A stretch of 64,000 bases of DNA from Methanococcoides sp. (GCA_021108275.1 JAIORD010000005.1:62001-126000), one strand, 5' to 3'. Counted from the stretch's first letter, positions 26,598 to 36,390 are shown. Numbers and translations: made by a program. The notes: generated by a model not told the origin, from the sequence alone.

Positions 26598-26637
26598 CAC
26601 CATGAGATTCAAAAGAATTTCATTTTATGATATGGTG
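26598..26637 (+). promoter_or_regulatory. Hairpin leader of DUF3303 copy 1
   Basis: Outer stem CACCAT (26598-26603) with ATGGTG (26632-26637); inner stem AGATTC-aaaa-GAATTT (26605-26620, one G-U). It lies 33 bases before the ATG. The same layout with compensatory changes precedes copy 2. Confidence 0.5.
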
Positions 26638-26669
26638 TAATTATTAAATAAAAATTGGAGGAAATGAAT

Positions 26670-26936
26670 ATGTTATACATGGAAATCAGTACTTGGGAAC
26701 CAGAGAAACGTGATCTTATACTTGAACACTTTAAAGAGCTAAAGATGCCTGCAGGAGTAAAGGTCCACGATCAATGGATCGATCTCACGGGATCTCGATA
26801 TTTTATCCTATATGAGTGCGACGATGCAGAGGCTTTTGCAAAATTCAACCTTCCATGGTCGGATGTATGCTACATTGAGACTGTCCCTGTAATGAAATCA
26901 ACCGAGTTCATATCACTAATGAGCAGAAAAAGCTGA
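26670..26936 (+). CDS. DUF3303 family protein, copy 1
   Basis: 88 residues from ATG 26670, chosen because GGAGG lies eight bases before it and the second copy begins in the same place. Compact ferredoxin-like or dimeric alpha-beta barrel pattern: MLYMEISTWEPEKRDLILEH, VKVHDQWIDLTGSRYFILYE, FNLPWSDVCYIETVPVM. Function not established for the family. About 85 percent identical to the next gene, so a recent tandem duplication. Confidence 0.8.
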   Translation: MLYMEISTWEPEKRDLILEHFKELKMPAGVKVHDQWIDLTGSRYFILYECDDAEAFAKFNLPWSDVCYIETVPVMKSTEFISLMSRKS

Positions 26937-27027
26937 GATTAGAGATGGTCAAAAGTAAATAATGCAATTGTGATCCTGGACGATATTGAAGTCAGTAATG
27001 GATAATAAACATCTTAGAACACTAGTG

Positions 27028-27066
27028 ATACCATGAGATCCTCTTGGATCTAATTTTTTATGGTAT
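27028..27066 (+). promoter_or_regulatory. Hairpin leader of DUF3303 copy 2
   Basis: Outer stem ATACCAT (27028-27034) with ATGGTAT (27060-27066); inner stem AGATCC-tctt-GGATCT (27036-27051). Against copy 1, C-G becomes U-A in the outer stem and U-A becomes C-G in the inner stem, so both stems keep pairing. Confidence 0.5.
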
Positions 27067-27096
27067 AATTGTTAAATTAAAAGTGGGGTAATTAAT

Positions 27097-27363
27097 ATGT
27101 TATATATGGAAATCAGTACTTGGGAACCAGAGAGTCGCGATCTCATACTTGAACACTTTAAAGAAATAAAAATGCCTGCAGGGATAAAGGTCCACAATCA
27201 ATGGGTCGACCTCACAGGAGGCAGATTTTTTATCCTATATGAGTGCGACGATGCAGAGGCTTTTGCAACATTCAACCTCCCATGGTCAGATGTGTGCTAC
27301 ATTGAAACTGTTCCTGTAATGGGATCAACCGATTTCATGTCAATAATGAGCAAAAGGAACTGA
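27097..27363 (+). CDS. DUF3303 family protein, copy 2
   Basis: 88 residues, near-identical to copy 1 (changes such as EKRD to ESRD, SRYF to GRFF). Its ribosome site is GTGGGG, weaker than the GGAGG of copy 1. Own leader hairpin and shared downstream terminator. The two copies may be expressed from separate promoters, since 160 bases of leader-like DNA lie between them. Confidence 0.8.
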   Translation: MLYMEISTWEPESRDLILEHFKEIKMPAGIKVHNQWVDLTGGRFFILYECDDAEAFATFNLPWSDVCYIETVPVMGSTDFMSIMSKRN

Positions 27364-27395
27364 ATCCCCTTTTTTCAGGGGATTATTTTTATTTC
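27363..27395 (+). terminator. Terminator between convergent genes
   Basis: AATCCCC-ttttttca-GGGGATT (27363-27384), then attttta and tttctttttc on the plus strand. It serves the DUF3303 pair; the stop codon of the minus-strand gene at 27375 lies within it. Confidence 0.75.
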
Positions 27396-28010
27396 TTTTT
27401 CTTCTTTTCCTAATAATAAGTTAATAGGGCCAACAGGGAATGCTTTTGTTGGATAACCATAAACAAAATTGCCTTCACTGTCTGAAACGATTGTTTGTGA
27501 AGCTTTGATCTTCAATAGAACATCTTCGACACTTTCAGTCTCTCCATTTATGATTATATCATAGTTTCCTGAAGGAACATCTTTGTCAATGTATACAGCC
27601 CGTCCATTTTCAGCTTCTCTGTACTGCTTAAAAGGTATCAGCATTCGAACTGTGAAGGTCATATTCTTGACTTCATATGCCTCGACATGGAATTCGTTTG
27701 GTATTGAATTTATTGCTACGTCATCGAACCTGTGCTCATACTTATTATCATTAACAGGAATTGACATCTCGAAATTGACGTCTAATTTTATACTTTTTTC
27801 AGGTTTTGTTTTACCTGAGATAATTAACTCCTCGCCTTGCTTTAATTGAATAGCAGACACATCCCATTCAATCATATCTCCATGAGATATTTCGGGAACT
27901 GGTCTATAGAATAATGAATTTATTTTCTTGATGAGCGTAAGGAATAGATTATAATCTTCTTTGGTCGTGATGATACCCCCATATGATTTACTTACCCCAA
28001 TAGTAGGCAA
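27375..28010 (-). CDS. Hypothetical protein of beta-strand type
   Basis: 211 residues from TTG 28010 (a TAA is three codons upstream). No signal peptide or membrane segment seen. The middle is rich in beta strands (KLDVNFEMSIPVNDNKYEHR, MTFTVRMLIPFKQYREAENG), ending in YGYPTKAFPVGPINLL. Not recognised. AT-rich. Convergent with the DUF3303 genes. Confidence 0.55.
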   Translation of the reverse strand: MPTIGVSKSYGGIITTKEDYNLFLTLIKKINSLFYRPVPEISHGDMIEWDVSAIQLKQGEELIISGKTKPEKSIKLDVNFEMSIPVNDNKYEHRFDDVAINSIPNEFHVEAYEVKNMTFTVRMLIPFKQYREAENGRAVYIDKDVPSGNYDIIINGETESVEDVLLKIKASQTIVSDSEGNFVYGYPTKAFPVGPINLLLGKEEKEIKIIP

Positions 28011-28459
28011 AATAATAATTTACTGCTTTTATCTAAATGAATTTGTGGCTTTATGTACTGATCTCACTGCAATTTTCAGGAGAAGTAGCCGAGGGATAGT
28101 AGAAAAGTTAAGACAAGGTTGTAATTACTTCTGGTTCCACCAAATTCCCCCATTTGTCCATACAATTACATTAAAATGGATACTATTTAGATGTATTGAG
28201 AAGTTGTTATTTTGAACATCTTATCCTGATTTGACAAAATATAGACAGGAATTAATTTCTTGCATTTTGTTTTCTGCTTTGGAAAGTAAATCAAATAATT
28301 CACAGAAAGTTCAAATGTCTCTGCTCATCATTATCATTATATAACCCAATAACACTATATATTAAGATTGAATAGATGCATTGATATTTTAAGATATAAT
28401 GAAAATAATTAATTTACACTCAAATACATAGTGACCGAAAATAAAGGGGAAGTTGGTAC
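28011..28459. other. AT-rich intergenic region at the border of the glycan island
   Basis: No gene seen. A TATA-like actatatatta near 28347-28357 fits a promoter for the plus-strand genes starting at 28460. Confidence 0.4.
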
Positions 28460-29242
28460 ATGCTTTCAGTCATAATTCCAGCATACAACGAAGGGCATCA
28501 TATACACGACAATTTATTAGAAATTGATGATGAACTGAGGACTTTTTGTGATAGCTTTGAAATTATATTTGTCAACGATGGCAGTACTGACCATACATTA
28601 GTAGAAGCAAAAAGGGCAGCTGAAAAGACAGATAATATAAAGATAATCTCCTACACCGAAAACCAAGGAAAGGGGAACGCTACCATAGAAGGTTACAAAG
28701 CTGTATCCAAAGGATTGGTCAGCATTCTTGATGCTGATCTTGACATCCCACCAAAACAGATCGAACCATTGCTGAAAATGATCTCCGAAACGGGTGCCGA
28801 TTTTGTGATCCAATCGAAGCGACATCCCCATAGCAATGTGAAAGGTTTTCCCATCAAAAGACGATTTTTAAGTCGGTCATACAATTTACTGATCAAACTA
28901 TTGTTCGATCTACCTGTTTCTGATACACAGGTCGGGGTCAAACTCTATCGTAAAGATGTTGTGAACACGATCATGCCAAAGTTGTTGGTTAAACGATATG
29001 CAGCAGATGTTGAACAGATCGTTCTCGCACACAAACATGGTTATAAGATCGAGGAATGTCCTGTACAAATTGATTTCGACCCAGCAGGGGACCGAATGAA
29101 ATTGAAGGACATATTAAATATTGTAGTTGATACAGCTTCGATCTACTATAGGTTGAATATTTTGAGATATTACGATTGTCCAAATGGTACTCTGATCCAT
29201 TCGAATGAAAATGTGTACCGTGATGATAAGGTGATGGATTGA
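28460..29242 (+). CDS. Glycosyltransferase family 2, dolichyl-phosphate sugar synthase-like
   Basis: 260 residues, no C-terminal membrane helices. VIIPAYNEGHHI at the start, FVNDGSTDHT, and the metal-binding ILDADLDIPP (about 90), then QSKRHPHSN and DTQVGVKLYRKDV: the DPM1/AglJ-type pattern. Probably puts a sugar on dolichyl phosphate at the cytoplasmic side of the membrane. Overlaps the next gene by four bases. Confidence 0.8.
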   Translation: MLSVIIPAYNEGHHIHDNLLEIDDELRTFCDSFEIIFVNDGSTDHTLVEAKRAAEKTDNIKIISYTENQGKGNATIEGYKAVSKGLVSILDADLDIPPKQIEPLLKMISETGADFVIQSKRHPHSNVKGFPIKRRFLSRSYNLLIKLLFDLPVSDTQVGVKLYRKDVVNTIMPKLLVKRYAADVEQIVLAHKHGYKIEECPVQIDFDPAGDRMKLKDILNIVVDTASIYYRLNILRYYDCPNGTLIHSNENVYRDDKVMD

Positions 29243-30315
29243 ATATCCTCATATTCAACTGGCGTGACATAAAAAATCCCGCAGCAGGCGGTGCAGAAGT
29301 ATTCACACATGAGATTGCAGAACGGCTTGTTGCACAGGGACACAACGTTTCCATTTTTACAGCTGGTTTTAAAAATTCCAGATCATCAGAGGTCATTAAT
29401 GGAGTTAAAATATTCAGAGATGGAAATCGCTATACAGTCTATCTGAAAGCTAAAGGTTTCTACAAAAAACATTCCGGCAAGTTTGATGTGGTTGTGGATG
29501 AGATAAATACCAGACCGTTCATGGCGCCTAAATTCGTGAAGGACGGCACTCCTGTCGTGGCGTTGATCCACCAGCTTGCAAGAGAGTTCTGGTTCCTGGA
29601 AACAAAGTTCCCCATAAACTGGCTTGGATATCATGTTCTTGAGGACATGTGGCTCAAGAACTATGTGGACATACCCACATTGACAGTGAGCAATTCTACG
29701 AAACAGGATCTTGTTGACCTGGGATTCAAAGACATATCCATCATCCCTGAAGGATTGAACATTACACCGCTCGATTTGATGCCTGAGAAAGAGGAAGACC
29801 CTACTTTTGTCTTTGTTGGCAGGATGGGACATGCAAAACGCCCGGACCATGTCGTTAAAGCATTTTCTATTATCAAAGAACACCGCCCGGACGCAAAGTT
29901 GTGGATGGTCGGTGATGGTGCAATGAAAAAGCAACTGGAAGCAATGAATCCTGATGGCGTGACATATTTTGGATTTGTCAATCAGGAGAAAAAGCATGAA
30001 CTCATGTCGCGTGCCCATGCGATTCTTGTCCCAGGCATTCGGGAAGGATGGGGGCTTGTTGTCACAGAAGCGAATGCCATGGGTACGCCTGCAATAGGCT
30101 ATAACATCCACGGGTTGCGCGACTCTATACGTGACAAGAAGACTGGAGTTTTGTGTGAGCCGAATCCAGAGGCAATGGCTGAAACAGCATTAGTGTTCCT
30201 GAAAGATGATTCTTTGCGAGAGGTACTATATGATAACATACTCGATTCCGCAAGAGAATTTGATTGGGACAAGAGTGCGAAAGTATTCCTCAAATCCTTG
30301 GAGACCGTATTATGA
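29239..30315 (+). CDS. Glycosyltransferase family 4
   Basis: 358 residues starting with TTG 29239. N-terminal NPAAGGAEVFTHEIAERL binds the acceptor side; the C-terminal GT-B half has VFVGRMGHAKRPDHVVKAF and the EX7E motif EGWGLVVTEANAMGTPAIG. Transfers a sugar from a nucleotide donor, probably in surface glycan assembly with the preceding GT2. Confidence 0.85.
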   Translation: MNILIFNWRDIKNPAAGGAEVFTHEIAERLVAQGHNVSIFTAGFKNSRSSEVINGVKIFRDGNRYTVYLKAKGFYKKHSGKFDVVVDEINTRPFMAPKFVKDGTPVVALIHQLAREFWFLETKFPINWLGYHVLEDMWLKNYVDIPTLTVSNSTKQDLVDLGFKDISIIPEGLNITPLDLMPEKEEDPTFVFVGRMGHAKRPDHVVKAFSIIKEHRPDAKLWMVGDGAMKKQLEAMNPDGVTYFGFVNQEKKHELMSRAHAILVPGIREGWGLVVTEANAMGTPAIGYNIHGLRDSIRDKKTGVLCEPNPEAMAETALVFLKDDSLREVLYDNILDSAREFDWDKSAKVFLKSLETVL

Positions 30316-30435
30316 AAAATGAACTTGTTTCAATAAGATTTCACCATGATACTCAAATGGCATATACTTGCATCCTCCATCCTTGCAGTAATTAAGTTAT
30401 ATTTCCAATAATATTCTGAAATATTGGGCTAAAAT

Positions 30436-30987
30436 ATGGAAATTATAAATACAAAAATAGAAGGTCTGTTTATACTGAAACCAAAGGTATTCGGTGATGA
30501 AAGAGGATACTTTTTTGAGAGCTACAATGCGAGAATACTCGAGAAACTAGTTAGAAAAAAGTACAATTTCGTTCAGGACAATGAATCCAGATCATCCTAT
30601 GGAGTGATACGAGGTCTTCACTACCAGTTAGAACCATACAGCCAGACCAAACTCGTTCGTGTTATTCAAGGAACCGTTTATGATGTGGCAGTAGACCTTC
30701 GAGAAGGGTCTTGCACGTTTGGTGAGTGGGTTGGTGTTGAACTCTCAGAGGATAATAAAAAGCAGTTCTTGATACCAAAGGGGTTTGCACACGGTTTCGC
30801 TGTGTTGAGTGAAACTGCTATATTTGCTTACAAATGTGACGATTATTATCATCCAGAAGCAGAAGGCGGTATTGTGTATGATGATCCTACACTGAACATC
30901 GACTGGAAGGTCAAAAAGGAAGATGCTATAGTAGCTGACAAGGACAAAGAATTGCCCACATTTGAAAGCACCAACATCCCTTATTAA
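30436..30987 (+). CDS. rfbC: dTDP-4-dehydrorhamnose 3,5-epimerase
   Basis: 183 residues. EIINTKIEGLFILKPKVFGD, GVIRGLHYQ (catalytic His) and IPKGFAHGFAVLSE are standard for RfbC/RmlC. Third step of dTDP-L-rhamnose synthesis, in the cytoplasm. Starts the tight rfbCBDA operon. Confidence 0.93.
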   Translation: MEIINTKIEGLFILKPKVFGDERGYFFESYNARILEKLVRKKYNFVQDNESRSSYGVIRGLHYQLEPYSQTKLVRVIQGTVYDVAVDLREGSCTFGEWVGVELSEDNKKQFLIPKGFAHGFAVLSETAIFAYKCDDYYHPEAEGGIVYDDPTLNIDWKVKKEDAIVADKDKELPTFESTNIPY

Positions 30988-31983
30988 ATGAATTCAAGTT
31001 ACCAGAAAACCAAGGAGTTAGATACATTGAAATTACTTGTCACAGGAGGATGCGGATTCATAGGTAGTAATTTTGTCCGCATGATGCTACAAAGAGATCC
31101 AGATTGCGAGATCACAAATATTGATAAATTGACCTACGCAGGAAACCCTGAGAATCTGAAGGACATACAGGACAATCCAAATTATTCATTCATAAAGGGG
31201 GACATCTGTGACCCACAAATTGTAAAAAAGGCAATGGAAAATGTAGATACAATAATCCATTTCGCAGCAGAGAGTCATGTGGACCGATCTATCGAGGATG
31301 GATCAGTTTTCGTGAGGACGAACGTTCTTGGAACAAATACATTGCTAAATTGTGCATTACGATCCGACATCAAGAAATTTATCCATGTTTCAACCGATGA
31401 GGTATATGGGAGCATCGAAAATGGTTCATTTAAAGAAGAGGACAATCTTGAACCATCTAGCCCATACTCATCAAGCAAAGCAGGATCCGACCTTCTTGCA
31501 ATGTCATATCACACAACATACGGCTTACCAGTGAGTATCACAAGATGTACTAACAACTTCGGCCCATACCAGTTCCCCGAAAAACTCATTCCTCTTTTCG
31601 TAACTAATCTCATGGAAGGTGAGAAAGTGCCTGTTTACGGAACTGGTCTGAACATAAGGGACTGGATCCATGTTGATGACCATTGCACAGGCATTGATTT
31701 TGTACTCCAAAACGGAAACTCCGGCGAGGTTTACAATATAGGTGGGGGAAGTGAACTCACAAACTTGGAGATTACACACCGTATACTGGAAACCCTCGGA
31801 AAGGATGAATCCATGATCAGGTATGTGGAAGACCGTAAGGGCCATGATTTCCGCTATTCCCTTGACTGCACCAAACTAAAGAAAATGGGCTGGAAACCGG
31901 AATATGACTTCAAGACAGCCCTTGAGAATACGATTAACTGGTATATTGAGAACAGATGGTGGTGGGAACCATTAAAACGTTGA
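30988..31983 (+). CDS. rfbB: dTDP-glucose 4,6-dehydratase
   Basis: 331 residues from the ATG at 30988, directly after the rfbC stop; the usual enzyme N-terminus (KLLVTGGCGFIGSNFVR) begins 13 residues later, so TTG 31027 is also possible. NAD-binding GGCGFIGSN, STDEVYG, and active-site Y-S-S-S-K in SPYSSSKAGSD. Second step of dTDP-rhamnose synthesis. Confidence 0.93.
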   Translation: MNSSYQKTKELDTLKLLVTGGCGFIGSNFVRMMLQRDPDCEITNIDKLTYAGNPENLKDIQDNPNYSFIKGDICDPQIVKKAMENVDTIIHFAAESHVDRSIEDGSVFVRTNVLGTNTLLNCALRSDIKKFIHVSTDEVYGSIENGSFKEEDNLEPSSPYSSSKAGSDLLAMSYHTTYGLPVSITRCTNNFGPYQFPEKLIPLFVTNLMEGEKVPVYGTGLNIRDWIHVDDHCTGIDFVLQNGNSGEVYNIGGGSELTNLEITHRILETLGKDESMIRYVEDRKGHDFRYSLDCTKLKKMGWKPEYDFKTALENTINWYIENRWWWEPLKR

Positions 31984-32765
31984 TCCTTGGTGCCAGCGGA
32001 ATGCTGGGATCTGATTTATGCAGAGTATTTCCTGATGCTGTGAAACTTACACATAAGGATCTTGACATTACTGACAGGACCAAAGTTATAGAGTTCATCA
32101 AGAGGATAAAACCCGATGTTGTGATCAACGCTGCCGCCTACACAAACGTAGACGTATGCGAAGATGAGCAGGAGATTGCTTTCGAGGTCAACGGACACGC
32201 ACCCAGCTATATCGCACAGGCCTGTTCCGACATCGACGCAATTCTGGTCCACTTTAGTACCGATTATGTCTTTGATGGCTCAAAAAAAGAATACGTGGAA
32301 TCTGACATCACCAACCCCATCAATGTCTACGGCCAGTCCAAACTGATGGGTGAGCAGGAGATCATCAAAACCACGGACAAATACAGGATTATACGCACCT
32401 CCTGGCTTTTTGGGAAAAACGGAAAGAACTTCGTAGATACGATGTTAAGGCTCTCAAAAGAAATGGAAACCGTAAAAGTCGTCAACGACCAGTTCGGCAA
32501 ACCCACCTACACAGCAGATCTGGCCTGTAAGACCGCTGAGATCATCAACCTTGACCCCGGCATCTACCACATAACTAACGAAGGCCAATGCACTTGGTAC
32601 GAATTCGCATCTGAGATTATCAATAACACAATTCCATGTTCCAGTGAAGAACTCACCACAAAAGCAAAACGCCCAACCTACTCAATCCTCACGAACACAA
32701 AAATAACTTCCATGAGACATTGGAAGAATGCACTTAAAGAATACTTGAAGGAGAGTCAATTATGA
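31956..32765 (+). CDS. rfbD: dTDP-4-dehydrorhamnose reductase
   Basis: 269 residues. GASGMLGSDLCRVF, STDYVFDGSKKEY and the Y-x3-K in NVYGQSKLMGE are standard. Overlaps rfbB by 28 bases from ATG 31956; TTG 31980 would remove the overlap and match the usual KTLILGASG start. Last step of dTDP-L-rhamnose synthesis. Confidence 0.92.
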   Translation: MVVGTIKTLILGASGMLGSDLCRVFPDAVKLTHKDLDITDRTKVIEFIKRIKPDVVINAAAYTNVDVCEDEQEIAFEVNGHAPSYIAQACSDIDAILVHFSTDYVFDGSKKEYVESDITNPINVYGQSKLMGEQEIIKTTDKYRIIRTSWLFGKNGKNFVDTMLRLSKEMETVKVVNDQFGKPTYTADLACKTAEIINLDPGIYHITNEGQCTWYEFASEIINNTIPCSSEELTTKAKRPTYSILTNTKITSMRHWKNALKEYLKESQL

Positions 32766-33472
32766 AAGGAATAATCCTCGCAGGTGGCACAGGCAGCAGG
32801 CTGTACCCCCTGACCAAAGTCACGAACAAGCACCTGCTTCCAGTCTACGACAAACCCATGATCTACTACCCCCTGCAAACCCTTTTAGATGCAGGAATAG
32901 ATGACATAATGATAGTATCTGGCCGTGGCCATGCAGGTCATTTTCTGGAACTTCTTGGGTCCGGCTCCGATTTTGGGGCAAGATTCACCTACGAGATACA
33001 GGACGAAGCAGGTGGAATTGCCCAGGCCCTGAATCTGGCACGCGATTTTGCAGACGATGATGACATCACTGTAATCCTTGGAGATAACATATTCCAGGAC
33101 AGTATCCGTGATGTAGTACAGTCTTTCAAGGCAGGTGCACAAATATTTCTGAAACAAGTTCCTGATGCTGCAAGGTTTGGTGTTGCAGAGGTGGATGAAA
33201 GCAGTGGACAGGTGCTTGGTATCGAGGAGAAACCTGAAGTGCCAAAGTCTGATTATGCTGTGACTGGGCTATACGTTTATGACAGCAGTGTGTTTGAGAT
33301 CATAAGGACACTAAAACCTTCTGGACGGGGTGAACTTGAGATCACGGATGTGAACAACGAATATATACGGCAAGATGCGATGAAATATTCAGTTATTGAG
33401 GGACAATGGAGCGATGCCGGGACCTTTGAGAGTCTGCTCCGGGCAGGATTGATGGTGCAAAAGATATTTTGA
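32762..33472 (+). CDS. rfbA: Glucose-1-phosphate thymidylyltransferase
   Basis: 236 residues, the short form common in archaea (bacterial RfbA has about 290). GGTGSRLYPLTKVTNKHLLP, YYPLQTLLDAGI, ILGDNIFQD, VTGLYVYD, EGQWSDAGTFESL. First step of dTDP-rhamnose synthesis. Overlaps rfbD by four bases (ATGA). Last gene before the AT-rich cassette. Confidence 0.93.
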   Translation: MKGIILAGGTGSRLYPLTKVTNKHLLPVYDKPMIYYPLQTLLDAGIDDIMIVSGRGHAGHFLELLGSGSDFGARFTYEIQDEAGGIAQALNLARDFADDDDITVILGDNIFQDSIRDVVQSFKAGAQIFLKQVPDAARFGVAEVDESSGQVLGIEEKPEVPKSDYAVTGLYVYDSSVFEIIRTLKPSGRGELEITDVNNEYIRQDAMKYSVIEGQWSDAGTFESLLRAGLMVQKIF

Positions 33473-33501
33473 ATTAAAATATTTGAGCAGGTGTAAGCAA
33501 T

Positions 33502-34347
33502 ATGAAAGAGCCATTAGTTTCTATAGTTATCCCAACCAAAAACAGCGCTGAATTTTTGGATGAATGCCTCATATCCATTAGCAAGCAAGCTTATAAAAAT
33601 ATAGAGGTAATCATTATAGATGGTCAATCCAAAGATGGAACCATCGAATTAGCTCAAAAACATAAATGCAACATTTATCAGTTTAATCCTAATGTTCTTA
33701 AAGGTACCTTTGATGCCCCTCATAGAAGAAATTATGGGGCCAAGAAAGCAAAAGGTGAATTTGTATATTATGTTGATGCGGATATGGAATTGACCCCTAA
33801 TGTGTTGCTGGATGCGGTGCACCTATGCGAATCAGGTTATCAAGCTATTATTATTCCAGAAGATTCGTTTGGAGTAGGTATTTGGGCACAGGCCAAAAAT
33901 CTGGAACGAAGATGCTATTATGGAGATAATTCAATAGAAGCACCTAGATTTTTAAGAAAAACAATATGGATGGAATTAGGTGGATTGGATGAAAGTTTGG
34001 GCGGAGGAGGCGATGATTGGGATTTACATCAAAAACTTTTGGACAAACAATATACAGTAGGTCGAACTAAAAGTTTAGTGATGCATAACGAAGGTAACCT
34101 CACGCTTAAAAAACTGATCAAAAAAAGATTTATGTATGGTCTTGATTCGGCTAAATATATCAAAAAAAGGCCAAATGAAGGGATTAAAAGTTATTTTCCG
34201 ATAAGGAAAGCATATATCGCAAATTGGAAATTGTTTTTAAGTAGACCAATCGACACTATTGCTTTTATAATAATGAGAACAGTGGAATATCTGGCGGGTT
34301 TTTCTGGTATCTTATACGCATTTTATAGACATTGGGTGAGAAAATGA
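33502..34347 (+). CDS. Glycosyltransferase family 2
   Basis: 281 residues. VIPTKNSAEFLDECL, IIDGQSKDGT, DxD-like YVDADMEL (about 93). The C-terminus (FFPIRKAYIANWKLF onward) is basic with one or two hydrophobic helices near 250-275. Sharply more AT-rich than rfbA before it, which marks the beginning of a swapped-in cassette. Overlaps the next gene (ATGA). Sugar not predictable. Confidence 0.8.
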   Translation: MKEPLVSIVIPTKNSAEFLDECLISISKQAYKNIEVIIIDGQSKDGTIELAQKHKCNIYQFNPNVLKGTFDAPHRRNYGAKKAKGEFVYYVDADMELTPNVLLDAVHLCESGYQAIIIPEDSFGVGIWAQAKNLERRCYYGDNSIEAPRFLRKTIWMELGGLDESLGGGGDDWDLHQKLLDKQYTVGRTKSLVMHNEGNLTLKKLIKKRFMYGLDSAKYIKKRPNEGIKSYFPIRKAYIANWKLFLSRPIDTIAFIIMRTVEYLAGFSGILYAFYRHWVRK

Positions 34348-35318
34348 ACAATTTCTGGACTGATAAAAAAGTACTCATAACCGGCGGACTTGGATTTGTG
34401 GGTTCAAATTTTGTTGAAGAATTACTTAAAATGGGTGCATATGTTACTTGTGTTTATCTTAATGGCAAAAAAAATACTTTAACAAATTTGAATTTACCAG
34501 AATCTAAGCTGAAATTTAAGCAGATCGATCTACAAGATTACAATCAAATTGTGAAAGAATGCAAACAAATAGATGTCATTATCAATTGCGCTGCCCTTGA
34601 TGGTAATACAGAATTTAAAATAAATCATTCTGCTCAAATTATGGATGTAAATCTTAGAATCACTTCAAACATTCTAAATAGTGCTAAAATGAATCAGGTG
34701 GAAGATGTTGTGATGATAAGTTCTGCTGAAATTTATTCTGTTCGTGCTAATAACCCAATTGATGAAGATGATGATCATAAAAAGTACAATGATTATACTG
34801 CCAATGGTTATATTCTGTCTAAGCAGTACGGCGAAATTCTCAGCGAACTTTATGAAAATGAATATGGAATGAATATTTATCGACCTCGTCCAACGAATAT
34901 ATACGGCCCCAGAGATCATTTTGGTGATGGAACTAATCGAGTGATACCAAGCATAATAAAGAAAGTTCTAAACAATGAAACTGTCGAAATATGGGGTGAT
35001 GGGAGCCAAATTCGGCAGTTCATTTATGTCAAAGATTTTGTTTATTCTGTTTTAAAGATGGTTGAAAATAAGAAAATCCATAAGCTAAATATTGCAAATA
35101 ATGATGCAATCTCAATCTTGGATTTGGCCAAGCTGATCTCAGAAATTGACGGATCAAAAGAAAAGATTTATTTTTATAAGGATAAGCCTGTTGGTGCCAA
35201 AGCTCGAATATTAGATGTTAATAAATTATATTCTAGTCTCAATTTTCAACCAAGATCTTTAGAACAAGGACTTAATGAAACAATAAATTGGTACAAAAAT
35301 CATCGCGAGGATTTTTGA
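34344..35318 (+). CDS. NAD-dependent epimerase/dehydratase
   Basis: 324 residues from ATG 34344. Short-chain dehydrogenase fold: ITGGLGFVGSNFVEELL, ISSAEIYS, active-site Y-x3-K in GYILSKQYGE, and RPTNIYGPRDHFG. Makes or epimerises a nucleotide sugar for the neighbouring glycosyltransferases. AT-rich. Confidence 0.8.
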   Translation: MNNFWTDKKVLITGGLGFVGSNFVEELLKMGAYVTCVYLNGKKNTLTNLNLPESKLKFKQIDLQDYNQIVKECKQIDVIINCAALDGNTEFKINHSAQIMDVNLRITSNILNSAKMNQVEDVVMISSAEIYSVRANNPIDEDDDHKKYNDYTANGYILSKQYGEILSELYENEYGMNIYRPRPTNIYGPRDHFGDGTNRVIPSIIKKVLNNETVEIWGDGSQIRQFIYVKDFVYSVLKMVENKKIHKLNIANNDAISILDLAKLISEIDGSKEKIYFYKDKPVGAKARILDVNKLYSSLNFQPRSLEQGLNETINWYKNHREDF

Positions 35319-35373
35319 AAGTGTGTGAGTTTCCGGTAAAAGGTATGGGGCTTATGTTTAATGAGGTGAAAGA

Positions 35374-36390
35374 TTGGTAAATAATCCATTAGTATCTATC
35401 ATTATTGTAAATTGGAATGGCCTTCAATACTTGGAGAAGTGTTTTGATTCATTGATGAATCTGAATTATAAAAATTATGAGATTATATTTGTGGACAATG
35501 GATCAATTGACAATTCAGTTGATTATATCAAAAATAATTATCCAAATACAAAGATCATTATAAATACAGAAAATCTGGGATTTGCTGAAGCAAACAACCA
35601 AGGAGTAAAAGAGTGTTCTGGTGATTATATATTATTCCTTAACAATGATACTCATGTAAGAGATGATTTTTTAACTAAATTAGTTAATACTATGGCAAAT
35701 GATTCTAATGTTGGTGCATGTCAAAGCAAAATGCTACTGATGGATAAGCCTTCTTCATTAGATGCAACAGGTTCATTCCTAACATTCACTGGATTTTTGA
35801 CGCATGAAGGTATCTGGGAAAAAGACATAGGGCAATACGACGAATATAGAGAGATTTTTAGTGCAAAAGGTGCCTCTATGCTAGTACGCCGAAGTGTTCT
35901 TGATGAAGTGGGGATATTCGATAAAGATTTCTTTGCTTATTTTGAAGAAACCGATTTGTGTTGGAGAATTTGGTTAGCAGGATATAGTATAGTTTTCGTC
36001 CCAGATTCAGTAATATTTCATAAAATGGGTGCAACATCAATAAGGATGAGAAACACTTTTATCGAATTTCATTCGTTTAAAAATCGGATTTGTTCATTGT
36101 TAAAAAATTTAGATATTATTAATCTTATAAAAATTGTGCCTCTTCACATTATATTATGTCTGGGAGTTTGTGTATTATATATTTTTATGTTGAAACCACG
36201 CAATTCTGTTGCAATAATACGGGCAATAGGCTGGAACATACTGAACATTAAGAGTACATTAGAAAAAAGGAATATTGTACAGAATCAAATCCGAAAAGTT
36301 ACGGATAATCAAGTGTTCTCAACCAATATGAAGAAAGTCGATATTAAGCATTATATTGGGTTCGCTTTGTCCTACTGTGCTATAAAATGA
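35374..36390 (+). CDS. Glycosyltransferase family 2, rhamnosyltransferase-like
   Basis: 338 residues from TTG 35374, with GAGGTGA at good spacing. SIIIVNWNGLQYLEKCFDSL, FVDNGSIDNS, LFLNNDTHV (metal site), GASMLVRRSVLDEVGIFD, EETDLCWRIWLAGY are typical of WbbL-type enzymes. A C-terminal membrane helix (LIKIVPLHIILCLGVCVLYI) anchors it. Since dTDP-rhamnose genes lie next door, rhamnose is a reasonable donor. Confidence 0.82.
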   Translation: MVNNPLVSIIIVNWNGLQYLEKCFDSLMNLNYKNYEIIFVDNGSIDNSVDYIKNNYPNTKIIINTENLGFAEANNQGVKECSGDYILFLNNDTHVRDDFLTKLVNTMANDSNVGACQSKMLLMDKPSSLDATGSFLTFTGFLTHEGIWEKDIGQYDEYREIFSAKGASMLVRRSVLDEVGIFDKDFFAYFEETDLCWRIWLAGYSIVFVPDSVIFHKMGATSIRMRNTFIEFHSFKNRICSLLKNLDIINLIKIVPLHIILCLGVCVLYIFMLKPRNSVAIIRAIGWNILNIKSTLEKRNIVQNQIRKVTDNQVFSTNMKKVDIKHYIGFALSYCAIK

